Positions 1 to 9,781 of a stretch of DNA of 64,000 bases are shown here, piece after piece. Source of the stretch: Prevotella sp. (GTDB lineage: Bacteria; Bacteroidota; Bacteroidia; Bacteroidales; Bacteroidaceae); contig JAFUAY010000015.1 of assembly GCA_017460515.1 (NCBI GenBank), forward strand, positions 1 to 64,000, in the 5' to 3' direction. The stretch's first letter is position 1. Each line of letters begins with the position of its first letter. Both the position numbers and the translations under genes were made by a program. The notes beneath the pieces are model-generated. The model was given only the letters and a program-made list of their open reading frames with translations, did not search any database and had not been told where the DNA came from.

Positions 1-3000
1 ATACATCTGAGAAGTGCCTACCTGATCACCTACTACATTAACAGCCTCACCTTCGTTAGCCTGCATGGTGATACCAAAAGCAGGAGCCTCAACACCATTC
101 TTAATACGTACGCGTACCAAAGCAGTAACGTCATACTCACCAGCCTCCTGATTATTCATGGTAGCGGTCAGTGTCTTCTCACCCAGTGAGTTGCCGTCGC
201 TGGTCCAGTACTCGAAGAACGGAACCTTGAAGTCAGAACCGTCATTGTTACCTTCTGTGCTCCATGTATTAATATAATAAGGTGCATCCTGGAAGTCGGG
301 GTTGGTATCCCAAGCTGAGAGCAGGAAGTTGTCGCAAGTGATGGCAGCATGCCAACCAGTAGTCAGGAACGGATCCTGCAGGGCGTTAGCCTCATCGGTG
401 GTCAGGGTCTTAGCATCAAACTTCGAAACCCACTGTCCGTAGTACTCTGTATAAGCGGCCTCAGTATAGACGTTGGTGCTCTCGGTGAGCTCCTTCATCT
501 TAGGCAGAACATTGCCAGCCTTCGTATAAGCTTCTACAGAAGCCTTAGCAGCAGCAGTTGCCTCATTCAGGGCTGAAGTAGCAGCTGTAAGTGCTTCTAC
601 CTTGGTCTTATCAACCTCAGCAGCAATAGCAGCATCGAGTGCTTTCTTCACATCAGCATTCATCTTACCAGTAACTGCCTGAGCTGCAGCAAGAGCCTCC
701 TCATAAGCAGCAACCAAGCCAGTAAGATCGAAGCCTTTCACGAATGTCAGACGGAAGTCGTCAACCTTGTACCAATACTTATTAACGCCCTCAGCACCAA
801 TAGTAGCCTTGTTATCAAGAACGGTGAATTCTACCTCACCCTTGACACCAGTACCCTTGTCGACAGCGTCAACCTGGATGTTCTTATCATTAGCATTGAT
901 TTGAACCTTCTGGCCATTGTCAGTAGCAATAACAGCAGAGAGCTTATAAGTACCATTAGGCAGATCCTCTACAACCTGGCTGATAGCGTTACCGCTGCTC
1001 CAGATATTGAAGAGATACTTACCATCACAGTTGGTCATCGTATATGTACCATTGCTATTTTCCTTTGCGCCGTGGTCGTTGCTGGCTTCATATGTCCAAC
1101 CCTTAGTAGTACCAGTCTCAAAGCTTGGGTTCACGATAGTGTAGGTCATATCGGCACCCTCAACAGCATTAGCAGTATTCACAGCGAAGTTTGTTTCATG
1201 AGTCAGTTTGTCGGCTGCAGCCTTCAACTCATCAACTGTAGCATCAGCCTTTGCATATACAGCACTTGCCTCGTCGGTATCTACGTCATTCTCTGCAGCA
1301 TAAAGAAGTGCGTTGTAGAGAGCAGTCTTAGCATTGAACAGATTTGCAGCGTTATCACCAACAAAGATCCATTCACAGTTCCATCCAGCTGCAGTAGCAT
1401 CAGCGTGAGCTACGATACCTGTTGCGTGGAAGTCGCTGTTGTAACCCCAGCACTTAGACTCGGCGTTACCACCAGCATCATGGATGCGATAATTGCCGTT
1501 AGGCAACTGTGTGAGTCCATAGTTGGTAGCATTTCCACCATCAGCATGCATGGCATCGCCTTGGATATCGTTACCAGAAGTGAACACGAACTTCTTGTTG
1601 TCATTGTTTGTCAGAGTGAAGCTTGAAGCATCACCGGTAAATGTTGCGACAAATCCATCCTCAGCAACGATAGCTGTTGTAGCCCAGCTGAACCATGCCT
1701 TACCCATAGCAAGGTACTTACCTGAGCCAACATTCATCACTTTGTATTGGCCACCATTTACAGGATCCTCACCAGCGATGGTAGGAGCAACCCAAGATGG
1801 CTGTGGCTCTGGATCAGCATCACCAATACGAGTCAGTGTCCAAGGACCAATTACGGTGTAGTCGCCAGCTTCAGGCTGAGCGGTCTTCACGATACCGATA
1901 GTAACATCACCATCAGCAGGCACATTGAACTCAAGTTCATTTACATACTTACCAGCAGTGAACCAAGCCTTTACAGCAGCAGTAGAATTAGGAACGTACT
2001 TCTCATTGACTACAGAAACGCCATCTGCGCTACCCAAGAGATTAGTCTCAGAAATACCATCGTAACGGTTCTGAACGAGAGCTTCTGCAGACTTCTTACC
2101 TACAGTTGCATACAGCTTAGCGAACTTAGTCTCAGTACCAGCTGCGATAGCTGCAGCTTCAGTATCCTCACCACCACTATAGCGATAAGCAGCCTGAGCA
2201 GTTACCTTATACTTACCTGCGGGCAGGTTAGCAATAGTCTGCTTGAAATCGAACTGTGCGTTGTTACCTGCAGTTACTACGCCACCAACGCTGTGATAGC
2301 CCTTAGTACCAGTTGTATCCCAACCATCATTACCAGTCAAATCAGCATTAACAATCTTAGCGGTGAAGTTGTTAGGATCAACGGGAGCTACATAGCTTAC
2401 CAACTCATTATTCTTGGTGAACTCGTAAACTTCGCCATACTTTGTCATGGTGCCTTTTACGATAACTGTAGCACCAACCTTCACATCATCAACAGAAGCG
2501 AAGTCAGCACCGGCAATACCCTTACCACCATAGCACTCGAACTGTTGTCCTTCAGTCTTACCGTCTTCAGAGATCCAATAAGTAATGCTCTTGTAAGTAT
2601 CGTTGAAACCATCAACCTTAGAAACGATACCCTTAACAAATACAGTCTCATCGAGAGCATCACCGGCGTTAATCAGCTCGACAGCCTTAGCAACGGTGTA
2701 AGCTGTCTCAGCAGTGTTTGCAATATGAACAGGTTCCTTAACTTCGGCAGCGAGTGTAATCTTAGTGATTTCTACAGAACCATTCTTTGATGCGCTTGCG
2801 TTATCGATGGTCAGAACATAGCTGTAACCCTTCTGGCCTTCTACAGGAACGGTAACTTCGCCTGCAACAAACTTCTCAGTGATGTCAATGTCTTCACCAA
2901 CCTTATCCTCACCATTCATGAGGGTCAGTTTAGCGGAGTTAACATTAGATGCAGCTGCCAAAGTAATAACATAGTACTTTACAGCAGCATCGATAGCCGG

Positions 3001-4428
3001 AGAAGCGATAGAGGCTACACTTGCGGTATTTTTGCGACCACACTTAATAGAATTCCAACCATTATTGTTGTTATTAAAGTTAACGATGGTCCAAGTCTTA
3101 CCGTTCTTTGTAGCAGTCCATGTGCTAACATAATCCTGAACTTTATTAGAATTGTAGTCAGCTCCGAACTGGATGTCGATAGGAAGTACGTCTCCTGCAA
3201 CAGCCTCCTTGTAGAGATACAGGCCAGAAACGGTTACGTTGCCGCTACCCTTAATAGAGTGCAAATGAGCAAAGCCCTTATCAGCAACAAGCTGCTTTAA
3301 ATCAACAGTAGTAACGCCATTCTCAGTAGTAAAATACTTAGCACTCCAACCACCCTTAGTGTTATCAATCAGGTGAGACTCTGCTTCAGTCTCACTCCAC
3401 TGACCTTCATTCACATCACGGTTCAGAAGAATACGAGGTGTGCCACTTGCAGCTGCGACAACAAGTTTGTCATAAGCAGACAAGTCTGCGAAAGTCAGAA
3501 GGGCTACAGAAGAATTTCCATAAACCATTCCTGTAGCAGTGAATAGACTAAAATCACATCCTGTTGCCTTACTTGTCGTAGGAGCAGTTGCGCTATCCCA
3601 CTCAAAGAAATTTGCGGCAGTCAAATCGCTATAACCATCCTTCAGAGCCAATGCTGCAATAGCATCAGTAATAGCCTTAGTAGCAGCTGTCAGACTCTCA
3701 GCAGTTGCATCGGCAGCAGCAAGAGCTGTCTCACCAGCTGATACTGCTGTACCAACAGCTGCAAATGTAGCCTCGGTATAGGCAATTGCATTATACATCT
3801 TACCCTTAGCAATTGCAGCTTCAAGGGCATCTTTCTGCTCAGCGAGAGGATCGGTAGAGACTTTCTCTTTCAAAGTACAGAAAGTAAAATAAGTTGCAGC
3901 ATCATACTTAGCAGGTGCGGCATCCTTCAGATATTTGCCTGTACCAACATTCTTAAGAGCGAATTTGCCATCACTTGCCTCAATAGCCCAAACTGCACCA
4001 TTCTTAAGGTCCTGACCATTCTTGTTATCCAAGCCAAGACAGAAGTCACACCAACCATCAGCCGGCTGAGAATTAAAGTAGCCGCCCCATCCCCAAACAT
4101 TGTTCAGAGTTCCATCTGGCTTGTAAGGACGAAGGTAATAGTAGCCAGCTACATCATCACCTACAGCATTTTCCAATTTGAAGGTGTAACTTTTTGACGA
4201 TGCCATGTCAGCATAGGTCTCATAGTACATGTTTTGCTCAGCATCGCCAAATCCGAAACAAAGGCCCTTGGCATCTGTCTCGTTAACAATGGAGAACAGT
4301 TGACCGGAAGTCACAAGATCTGCAAGACCTGTAAACTTCTGATCGATCTCATACTCCTTTGCGGCATTTACAACGCCAGCCACGCATAGCAATAGCAGCG
4401 TTGTCCACAATTTAGTAAATAATCTCAT
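1..4428 (-). CDS. Giant secreted multidomain protein, C-terminus off the left edge
   Basis: An open frame of 1,476 codons runs from ATG at 4428 to the window edge with no stop, so the C-terminus is missing. It begins with a Sec signal peptide (MRLFTKLW..., cleavage near residue 23). Approximate modules: an Ala-rich helical FIVAR-like segment at 193-262, an OB-fold-like domain at 565-680, a jelly-roll/galactose-binding-like module at 692-855, a segment resembling the lectin-like repeat 'GSGKYLAMG' at 890-975, a second beta-sandwich module at 1106-1216 (NPSFETGTTKGW), then another helical segment. No glycosidase or protease active site was recognised in the visible part. A surface adhesin or carbohydrate-binding protein is the likeliest role, but this is inference. 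Promoter box TATCTTTG lies at 4501-4508. The frame was read directly and is consistent at both ends; long plus-strand frames here are antisense shadows. Confidence 0.8.
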   Translation of the reverse strand, partial: MRLFTKLWTTLLLLCVAGVVNAAKEYEIDQKFTGLADLVTSGQLFSIVNETDAKGLCFGFGDAEQNMYYETYADMASSKSYTFKLENAVGDDVAGYYYLRPYKPDGTLNNVWGWGGYFNSQPADGWCDFCLGLDNKNGQDLKNGAVWAIEASDGKFALKNVGTGKYLKDAAPAKYDAATYFTFCTLKEKVSTDPLAEQKDALEAAIAKGKMYNAIAYTEATFAAVGTAVSAGETALAAADATAESLTAATKAITDAIAALALKDGYSDLTAANFFEWDSATAPTTSKATGCDFSLFTATGMVYGNSSVALLTFADLSAYDKLVVAAASGTPRILLNRDVNEGQWSETEAESHLIDNTKGGWSAKYFTTENGVTTVDLKQLVADKGFAHLHSIKGSGNVTVSGLYLYKEAVAGDVLPIDIQFGADYNSNKVQDYVSTWTATKNGKTWTIVNFNNNNNGWNSIKCGRKNTASVASIASPAIDAAVKYYVITLAAASNVNSAKLTLMNGEDKVGEDIDITEKFVAGEVTVPVEGQKGYSYVLTIDNASASKNGSVEITKITLAAEVKEPVHIANTAETAYTVAKAVELINAGDALDETVFVKGIVSKVDGFNDTYKSITYWISEDGKTEGQQFECYGGKGIAGADFASVDDVKVGATVIVKGTMTKYGEVYEFTKNNELVSYVAPVDPNNFTAKIVNADLTGNDGWDTTGTKGYHSVGGVVTAGNNAQFDFKQTIANLPAGKYKVTAQAAYRYSGGEDTEAAAIAAGTETKFAKLYATVGKKSAEALVQNRYDGISETNLLGSADGVSVVNEKYVPNSTAAVKAWFTAGKYVNELEFNVPADGDVTIGIVKTAQPEAGDYTVIGPWTLTRIGDADPEPQPSWVAPTIAGEDPVNGGQYKVMNVGSGKYLAMGKAWFSWATTAIVAEDGFVATFTGDASSFTLTNNDNKKFVFTSGNDIQGDAMHADGGNATNYGLTQLPNGNYRIHDAGGNAESKCWGYNSDFHATGIVAHADATAAGWNCEWIFVGDNAANLFNAKTALYNALLYAAENDVDTDEASAVYAKADATVDELKAAADKLTHETNFAVNTANAVEGADMTYTIVNPSFETGTTKGWTYEASNDHGAKENSNGTYTMTNCDGKYLFNIWSSGNAISQVVEDLPNGTYKLSAVIATDNGQKVQINANDKNIQVDAVDKGTGVKGEVEFTVLDNKATIGAEGVNKYWYKVDDFRLTFVKGFDLTGLVAAYEEALAAAQAVTGKMNADVKKALDAAIAAEVDKTKVEALTAATSALNEATAAAKASVEAYTKAGNVLPKMKELTESTNVYTEAAYTEYYGQWVSKFDAKTLTTDEANALQDPFLTTGWHAAITCDNFLLSAWDTNPDFQDAPYYINTWSTEGNNDGSDFKVPFFEYWTSDGNSLGEKTLTATMNNQEAGEYDVTALVRVRIKNGVEAPAFGITMQANEGEAVNVVGDQVGTSQMY

Positions 4429-4500
4429 AAGTTAATTGTTTAAGTTAATAAATAAAGTGAATAAAAAGGTTTTAAATTATTCGTAAGCCATAATTCGGTG

Positions 4501-4508
4501 CAAAGATA
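4501..4508 (-). promoter_or_regulatory. Promoter -7 box of the giant protein gene
   Basis: The minus strand reads TATCTTTG, an exact fit to the Bacteroidetes TAnnTTTG element, about 70 nt upstream of the ATG at 4428. No convincing TTTG was seen at the usual -33 spacing; one lies 25 nt away at 4534-4537, which suggests dependence on an activator. Confidence 0.55.
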
Positions 4509-4538
4509 TACTACATTATTTATATAGTATTTACAAAT

Positions 4539-4597
4539 CGTCTCACAGGGTTTTATTTTTGTCTCACAGGAGTTAACGCAGATATTGTGATGTCTCA
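4539..4597. promoter_or_regulatory. Candidate activator site: GTCTCACAGG direct repeat, 21-bp period
   Basis: GTCTCACAGG occurs at 4540-4549 and again at 4561-4570, exactly two helical turns apart, and a third TGTCTCA lies at 4591-4597. The pair begins about 31 bp upstream of the minus-strand -7 box, where an AraC-type activator would sit. The site lies between divergent genes, so it could also serve the GH51 promoter. Confidence 0.45.
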
Positions 4598-4667
4598 AAC
4601 AAATGCGTATCTAAAGAATAAAGGTTAATGTTCCCAAAAAAGAATTGGTGTTTCCATTTATTTTCAC

Positions 4668-4675
4668 TACCTTTG
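4668..4675 (+). promoter_or_regulatory. Promoter -7 box of the GH51 gene
   Basis: TACCTTTG fits TAnnTTTG, with TTGG at 4645-4648 as a -33 element and a 19-nt spacer. The predicted leader to the ATG at 4730 is about 50 nt. Confidence 0.6.
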
Positions 4676-4729
4676 TCGAAAATCTAAGAATACAACGCAT
4701 TTTCTAACCATTTTACATATTTTACTAAC

Positions 4730-6760
4730 ATGAACAAACGTATTACACTAACGGCTGTTGTTCTGGCAGCAACGTTAGGGCTTAACGCCCAAAAGCCGAT
4801 GAAAGCACCTGCGGGTGGAAAGGCAATTAGTGACGAATTAATCGGTATTTTCTTTGAGGACATCAACAATTCTGCTGATGGTGGTCTCTATGCAGAACTG
4901 ATTCAGAACGGTTCGTTCGAGTTCAATCCAAGCGAACGCGATGGCTGGGGTCCCGGTACTGCATGGCGTTCCATTCGTCCTGGTCATTCACTGGGTTACC
5001 TGGAGACTCGCATGACTGGCGGTATCCACTACAACAACCCTACTTATATGCGTATGCATGCTGAGCGTACCAGAGAATTTTATGACTATAAGGGATGGAG
5101 AGGCTTCGGCATTCAGAACGATGGATTCGATGGAATCAGCGTAAAAGCGGGTGAAAAGTATAATTTCTCTGCTTTCTTCCGCAATGTGAAGAACGGCGCC
5201 AAACAGCTGCGCATTGCTCTGGTTGAGCCTCAGCATGGTCCCAAAGATCCGAAACTGCTGGCAGAGGCCAACATCACTGTCAACGATAACACCTGGAAGA
5301 AGTACGAATTAGTGCTTACTCCAAGTGAGGATTGTAAGAAAGCTGCCATTCAGGTGCTGATGCTTACCGATGGTGACCTGGACGTCGACGTACTCTCACT
5401 CATGCCAGAGGATACTTATAAAGGACACGGTCTGCGCAAAGATCTGGCTCAGGCACTCGCCGACCTTCATCCGAAGTTCATGCGCTTCCCTGGCGGTTGC
5501 GTTGTTCACGGCGGTGGTGATGGTTTCTGGAATACCTATCGCTGGAAGACCACTATCGGTCCGAAAGAGACACGTCGTCCACTGAAGAACACTTGGGGCT
5601 ATCACCAGTCAATGGGCCTGGGCTACTATGAGTATTTCCAGTTCTGCGAAGACCTCGGCATGGAGCCACTACCTATCCTTCCCTGTGGTGTAAGCTGTCA
5701 GGGTACCAATGGCGGTTGGAACATGTGGCCTACACAGGCACAGGATGTTGTTCCTATGTCTGAGATGGACGAGTGGGTGAACGAGGCTTTGGACCTTATC
5801 GAATGGGCCAATGGCGATCCCGCTACTTCAAAATGGGCCAAGATGCGTGCCGATGCCGGCCATCCTGCTCCCTTCAACCTGAAGTATTTAGGCTTGGGCA
5901 ACGAGGAGAAGATCTCACCCGAGTTCAACGAGCGCTTTAAGTATATATATAATAAGGTGGTGAAAGCCCATCCCGAGATTGTCATCGTAGGCACCGCCGG
6001 TCCTGGCTCACACCCCAAGAACCCCGACTATGAAGCAGGCTGGAAGCTCGCTGACGAATTAGGGATGCCCATCATCGACGAGCACTACTACGAGCCAAAC
6101 AGTTACTTCCTCAGCAGTCGCCAGTACGACAAGTACCCCCGCGACCGTAAGACAAAGGTTTACCTGGGCGAATATGCTGCCAAGGACAAGAAGTTCATCG
6201 ATGCCCTGGCTGAAGGTCTGTACCTGCTCCACGTAGAACGCAATGCTGATGTGGTAGCCATGACATCTTACGCTCCCCTCTTTGCCCGCAAGAACGGCAC
6301 CCAGTGGAACCCCGACCTTATCTACTACGACAACGAGCGCCCGTTCCTCACCTGCAGCTACTACGTACAGCAGATGTTCGGACAGTCAAGCGGTCAGTAC
6401 TACTATGGCGACTGTGTTACCATCGAGAATCCTGACGTAGCTCCCCGTTGGAAAGACCTGCCTGAAAATCAGGAGAGCGGTTTCCTGCAGGACCAGAGCG
6501 TGATCCTCAACGTGAAGACCCGCAAGCTCTATGTCAAGATCTGCAATGCCGGTGAACAGGCAAAGACTGCCAACGTAGACCTGAAGCGTTTCGGTATCAA
6601 GAAGACGGCTACCAAGACCACGCTTTCCGGTCAGCCTAACGATGAGAACTACTTCGACAAACAGCCTATCGCTCCTGTTACAGAGCAGATCAAGGCAGAG
6701 AAGAAGTTCAAACTTGAGTTGGCTCCTTACTCTATGGTGATGCTGGAATATCAGCTATAA
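4730..6760 (+). CDS. GH51 alpha-L-arabinofuranosidase
   Basis: A 676-residue enzyme expected to release terminal alpha-L-arabinofuranose from arabinoxylan or arabinan by the retaining mechanism. A Sec signal peptide ends near residue 20 (GLNAQ), so it is exported. The conserved opening around residues 36-66 (ISDELIGIFFEDINNSADGG, then LIQNGSFE) is typical of GH51. The acid/base is the Glu of GLGNEE at about 392, and the nucleophile is the Glu of YLGEYA at about 481. Residues 65-225 look like a CBM4-like beta-sandwich, followed by the TIM barrel and a C-terminal beta domain. Length is normal for secreted Bacteroidales GH51. It stands alone on the plus strand with its own promoter and faces the GH30 gene tail to tail across a hairpin. 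Confidence 0.95.
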   Translation: MNKRITLTAVVLAATLGLNAQKPMKAPAGGKAISDELIGIFFEDINNSADGGLYAELIQNGSFEFNPSERDGWGPGTAWRSIRPGHSLGYLETRMTGGIHYNNPTYMRMHAERTREFYDYKGWRGFGIQNDGFDGISVKAGEKYNFSAFFRNVKNGAKQLRIALVEPQHGPKDPKLLAEANITVNDNTWKKYELVLTPSEDCKKAAIQVLMLTDGDLDVDVLSLMPEDTYKGHGLRKDLAQALADLHPKFMRFPGGCVVHGGGDGFWNTYRWKTTIGPKETRRPLKNTWGYHQSMGLGYYEYFQFCEDLGMEPLPILPCGVSCQGTNGGWNMWPTQAQDVVPMSEMDEWVNEALDLIEWANGDPATSKWAKMRADAGHPAPFNLKYLGLGNEEKISPEFNERFKYIYNKVVKAHPEIVIVGTAGPGSHPKNPDYEAGWKLADELGMPIIDEHYYEPNSYFLSSRQYDKYPRDRKTKVYLGEYAAKDKKFIDALAEGLYLLHVERNADVVAMTSYAPLFARKNGTQWNPDLIYYDNERPFLTCSYYVQQMFGQSSGQYYYGDCVTIENPDVAPRWKDLPENQESGFLQDQSVILNVKTRKLYVKICNAGEQAKTANVDLKRFGIKKTATKTTLSGQPNDENYFDKQPIAPVTEQIKAEKKFKLELAPYSMVMLEYQL

Positions 6761-6768
6761 ATTCTGGA

Positions 6769-6796
6769 GTTAAGGGAATTAAAAGGCTCCCTTAAC
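6769..6796. terminator. Hairpin between converging GH51 and GH30 genes
   Basis: GTTAAGGGA (6769-6777) pairs with TCCCTTAAC (6788-6796) in the 40-bp gap between two convergent stop codons. The following tract is only moderately T-rich, so termination is inferred mainly from position. Confidence 0.5.
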
Positions 6797-6800
6797 TTCC

Positions 6801-9347
6801 TCATTTATTCAAGATTTTCCTACCCTTCACAATAACAATACCTTTCTTTGAAGGTGCTACACGCTGCCCCATCAGGTTATATACCTGTTGGGGCTTTTTG
6901 TTATCAAGCAGTGTCGTACTGATGCCTGCCTCTGACACATCAAAGGGAAGGAAATTATCGATGAAATCGGCATTTATGTAAACATCGAAGGGATTCAACT
7001 GACTGGTGGCAGTCAGACGAGCAAGTCCCCACTGACCATTCTGCTGACCAATGATATAGTCGCAGGCATACAGAGGTAAGCTGACATAGCTCATGCGCTG
7101 CTGGTCTGTCAGCGGACTGGTAGCAAACGATACGGCACCTGTACCTCGGAATGTCACTTCACCCTCGCCTCTGACAATAACGGGCTGATGGGCAGTAATC
7201 TTTTCAACAGGCAAGAGCTTCAGCTGACTATCCAGCGTGAAGGCACCGACACCGTCAGGAACGGCAGCATCAAACGGCAGCGTCAGGAAACGAAGACCAC
7301 TCAGCGTGATTGTCAGCACAGCATCATCGGCCGTGAAGCTACGCACAGGACGGAAGCTGCCTGCAGCGGTGTTCAACTGTAACTTCGAACAATGCTCACC
7401 CACAACGATGTTTGTACCCGTCAGCGGTGAACCGTCAGTCAGGAAGACCACACGGTTCGTACCTTCCAGCCAAGGCAAGGCTGCCGGCAGATCGGTCACA
7501 GCCGTCATATCAATGCTCGTACAGCTCTGATCCGTGCTGAAGTCGAGCACATTACTGTCATCGGCAACGTAAGCCCCATTCAGCGTAGCAGCATACTGAC
7601 TGCCTGAACGACGCAGGTAGACATCACCGAAAGATATCGTCAAGTGTGAATAAGAATTATCGCAAGTCAGCGAGAGCAGACCGATACAACCGTCGGTAAG
7701 CGTTGCGGGAGAGAGGTCGAACACCATATCGAAGTTCTCCTGACGGCTCAAATCCTGACGATCATAATTATGACTGGCCACCGCTCCTTTCGCGTTCACA
7801 TAATAGAGGGTAACACTACCTGCCGTGAAATTACCTGTCGTGGTCACCTTCTTCACATGGAACACTAATTCGGTGAATCTATCAGAAAGTTCTATATAAC
7901 CATAAGTAGTATTTTTTCTCGATGAAATCAGCGGATTTGACGCATCAAAGGTCTTTGATTTGCCTGAAATCTTATAGGCTGTTCCAAACGTGGTCTTAGT
8001 CGTTTTCATATCGTCCAGACGATCAAAACGAGCCGTTGCACCTGTCATATTCGACGGCTGACGGTCGCGTGAACGAACGAACAGCACCGTGCAGACACTC
8101 TGTGCTGCCAGGGCGACCACAGGGCGACAGGTCTCCTCTTCCAATGTGATCGTCTTCGTCGACATATTCGATGACTTGCCCGTAGTATATACCTTACCGG
8201 CAGTGGTATAGAAAGGCAGATCGAGCGTGAGCTGAACGCCTATCTCACCTGTATTAGCCATCACTGCCACAACAGTATCACCCGATTGTGAGAGATAGGC
8301 CGAGCCTTCCAGCTGACTGCTGCCGTCACCGCTGAAAGCAGCGTTGATGCGCGTCGTTCCCGTGACATACTTTGCAAAATGGGCCATGATATAACCGCGC
8401 TTTGTGACTACGCTGGTTGTCGTTCCGCGCTGACCGTCGCCCAACATGCCGTAGTAACGCTTGGCAGCATAGTGAATCCACGCGTTGAAATCGCCCAACA
8501 TGCAGGTATTGATAGCAGTAAAGAAGTTGAAGAAGTCTTTCGAGAAGTCGAAGTTACGGGTATTGTTCTCCGCCTCATTCCAGTTGATGAGATACTCCGT
8601 CATCCACAGTTCCTTACCTTTCTTGCCCAGATTCTTATAGGCCGACTGTATGCCACCGTACTGATGACCGCCATAAATATCGAAGCCTGCCAGCACATCC
8701 GTTTTGTTCAGTGCATTCGCATAGGAATCACTGACGGCCAGCGTCTCAGGAGCTATGACCTTACAGCTGATCTGTGAGCCGTAGGTCTTCACAAACTCTG
8801 CAATATCAGCTGCCGACCAAAGACAACCAGCGTATGTACAGGGCCAATCAGGTTCGTTCTGTATCGAGATAGCATCCAGTTCCACACCATTGGTACGCAG
8901 ATACTGCACGTAATCCTCCAGATACTGTGCATAATCAGCCCAGTTCTCCTTCTTCAGATAGCCCTCTACCCCATCACTGGTTTTTGCATCGCTGCTGTTG
9001 TTTGTCTTCCATTCGGCAGGCTGTCCCCATGGTGATGCAAACACGATGAGTCCCAGCTGCTTGGCATTCTTCGCCGTTGCGAGCGACTGGCTCCAGACAT
9101 TCCTACCGATAGGGATATAGAGTCGCATGATATTACATCCTACCGTACTCGACTTACCCCACACTTTCTTGATGTCGGCTGTCGACATGTGGTTATACTG
9201 GAACTGCGGTGAACAGACAAAGCCACCAAAGCCTGTGATATACTGGTATTTCTGCGTAGCATCAATACGAATGGTTGCGTTCTGCTGGGCAAAGCCAGTA
9301 CCTGCTGTGAGCACCAACAACAGGAGGAGTAGTAACATCTTCTTCAT
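6801..9347 (-). CDS. GH30 family secreted xylanase-like glycosidase with C-terminal sorting-like tail
   Basis: The protein is 848 residues from the chosen start at 9347 (MKKMLLL...), which gives a clean signal peptide ending near GFAQQ. An upstream in-frame ATG at 9395 would add 16 residues before the signal and is unlikely. The catalytic barrel spans about 25-440: acid/base Glu in SIQNEP (165) and nucleophile Glu in WMTEY (251), the GH30 arrangement. The layout resembles glucuronoxylanase/xylanase members (GH30_8-like), but the subfamily cannot be fixed by eye. About 400 further residues form beta-rich domains of unknown role. The last 30 residues (VYNLMGQRV ... KGIVIVKGRKILNK) resemble a short Por/type IX secretion tail. 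It likely cuts the xylan backbone outside the cell. Confidence 0.85.
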   Translation of the reverse strand: MKKMLLLLLLLVLTAGTGFAQQNATIRIDATQKYQYITGFGGFVCSPQFQYNHMSTADIKKVWGKSSTVGCNIMRLYIPIGRNVWSQSLATAKNAKQLGLIVFASPWGQPAEWKTNNSSDAKTSDGVEGYLKKENWADYAQYLEDYVQYLRTNGVELDAISIQNEPDWPCTYAGCLWSAADIAEFVKTYGSQISCKVIAPETLAVSDSYANALNKTDVLAGFDIYGGHQYGGIQSAYKNLGKKGKELWMTEYLINWNEAENNTRNFDFSKDFFNFFTAINTCMLGDFNAWIHYAAKRYYGMLGDGQRGTTTSVVTKRGYIMAHFAKYVTGTTRINAAFSGDGSSQLEGSAYLSQSGDTVVAVMANTGEIGVQLTLDLPFYTTAGKVYTTGKSSNMSTKTITLEEETCRPVVALAAQSVCTVLFVRSRDRQPSNMTGATARFDRLDDMKTTKTTFGTAYKISGKSKTFDASNPLISSRKNTTYGYIELSDRFTELVFHVKKVTTTGNFTAGSVTLYYVNAKGAVASHNYDRQDLSRQENFDMVFDLSPATLTDGCIGLLSLTCDNSYSHLTISFGDVYLRRSGSQYAATLNGAYVADDSNVLDFSTDQSCTSIDMTAVTDLPAALPWLEGTNRVVFLTDGSPLTGTNIVVGEHCSKLQLNTAAGSFRPVRSFTADDAVLTITLSGLRFLTLPFDAAVPDGVGAFTLDSQLKLLPVEKITAHQPVIVRGEGEVTFRGTGAVSFATSPLTDQQRMSYVSLPLYACDYIIGQQNGQWGLARLTATSQLNPFDVYINADFIDNFLPFDVSEAGISTTLLDNKKPQQVYNLMGQRVAPSKKGIVIVKGRKILNK

Positions 9348-9372
9348 ATCGGCAAAATTTGGTTTCAAAATG

Positions 9373-9380
9373 CAAAAATA
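9373..9380 (-). promoter_or_regulatory. Possible -7 box of the GH30 gene
   Basis: The minus strand reads TATTTTTG about 26 nt upstream of the ATG at 9347. The surroundings are very A/T-rich and no -33 element is clear, so the match could be chance. Confidence 0.35.
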
Positions 9381-9451
9381 CAAAATATTTCCCAATTTTC
9401 TTGCATTTGCCTCAAAAATTTTGTATATTTACATTCGGAAAGCCTCAAATC

Positions 9452-9576
9452 TTGACACAATGACACATTTGACACATTTGACACAATATTCTGAAAAGAG
9501 TCTCCTGCGTACCTGCGCACACAGGTACGCAGGAAGGATTTCTTAGAAAATACTGTCAAATGTGTCATTGTGTCAA
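9452..9576. repeat. 125-bp nested inverted repeat, MITE- or REP-like
   Basis: A perfect 23-bp inverted repeat forms the outer arms (9452-9474 and 9554-9576, beginning TTGACACAATG). Within it a second perfect 13-bp inverted repeat, TCCTGCGTACCTG (9503-9515) and CAGGTACGCAGGA (9522-9534), leaves a 6-nt loop. The left arm region also holds short direct repeats of TGACACATT. No open reading frame of note is inside. The structure fits a non-autonomous mobile element or an extragenic palindrome, not a simple terminator. Confidence 0.7.
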
Positions 9577-9635
9577 CAAAAACAGTGTTAACAGAACCTC
9601 ATAATCACCATATTTAGCACTTAATATTTCTTTAA

Positions 9636-9698
9636 AAAAATGCTCCGCAATTTTCTGAAAAAGCCCATAGACAAAGGATTTCACTGCGGAGCATTTTT
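9636..9698. repeat. Orphan terminator-like hairpin
   Basis: AAAAATGCTCCGCA (9636-9649) pairs perfectly with TGCGGAGCATTTTT (9685-9698) around a 35-nt loop. Symmetric A and T tracts make it look like a bidirectional intrinsic terminator, yet it lies between two divergent genes with nothing obvious to terminate. Confidence 0.6.
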
Positions 9699-9781
9699 GG
9701 TTATTGCCCAGGGCAAAACAAGGCTTTGCCTTGAGTGATCTTAGGCTTCACTCTGAGTGATCTTAGGTTTCGCTAACTGCC

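Noticed and set aside
901..2790. Long plus-strand frames of 241 and 347 codons
   Set aside because: They lie antisense to the giant protein frame, which has a signal peptide, recognisable modules and an unbroken 1,476 codons; the plus-strand translations have no domain character.
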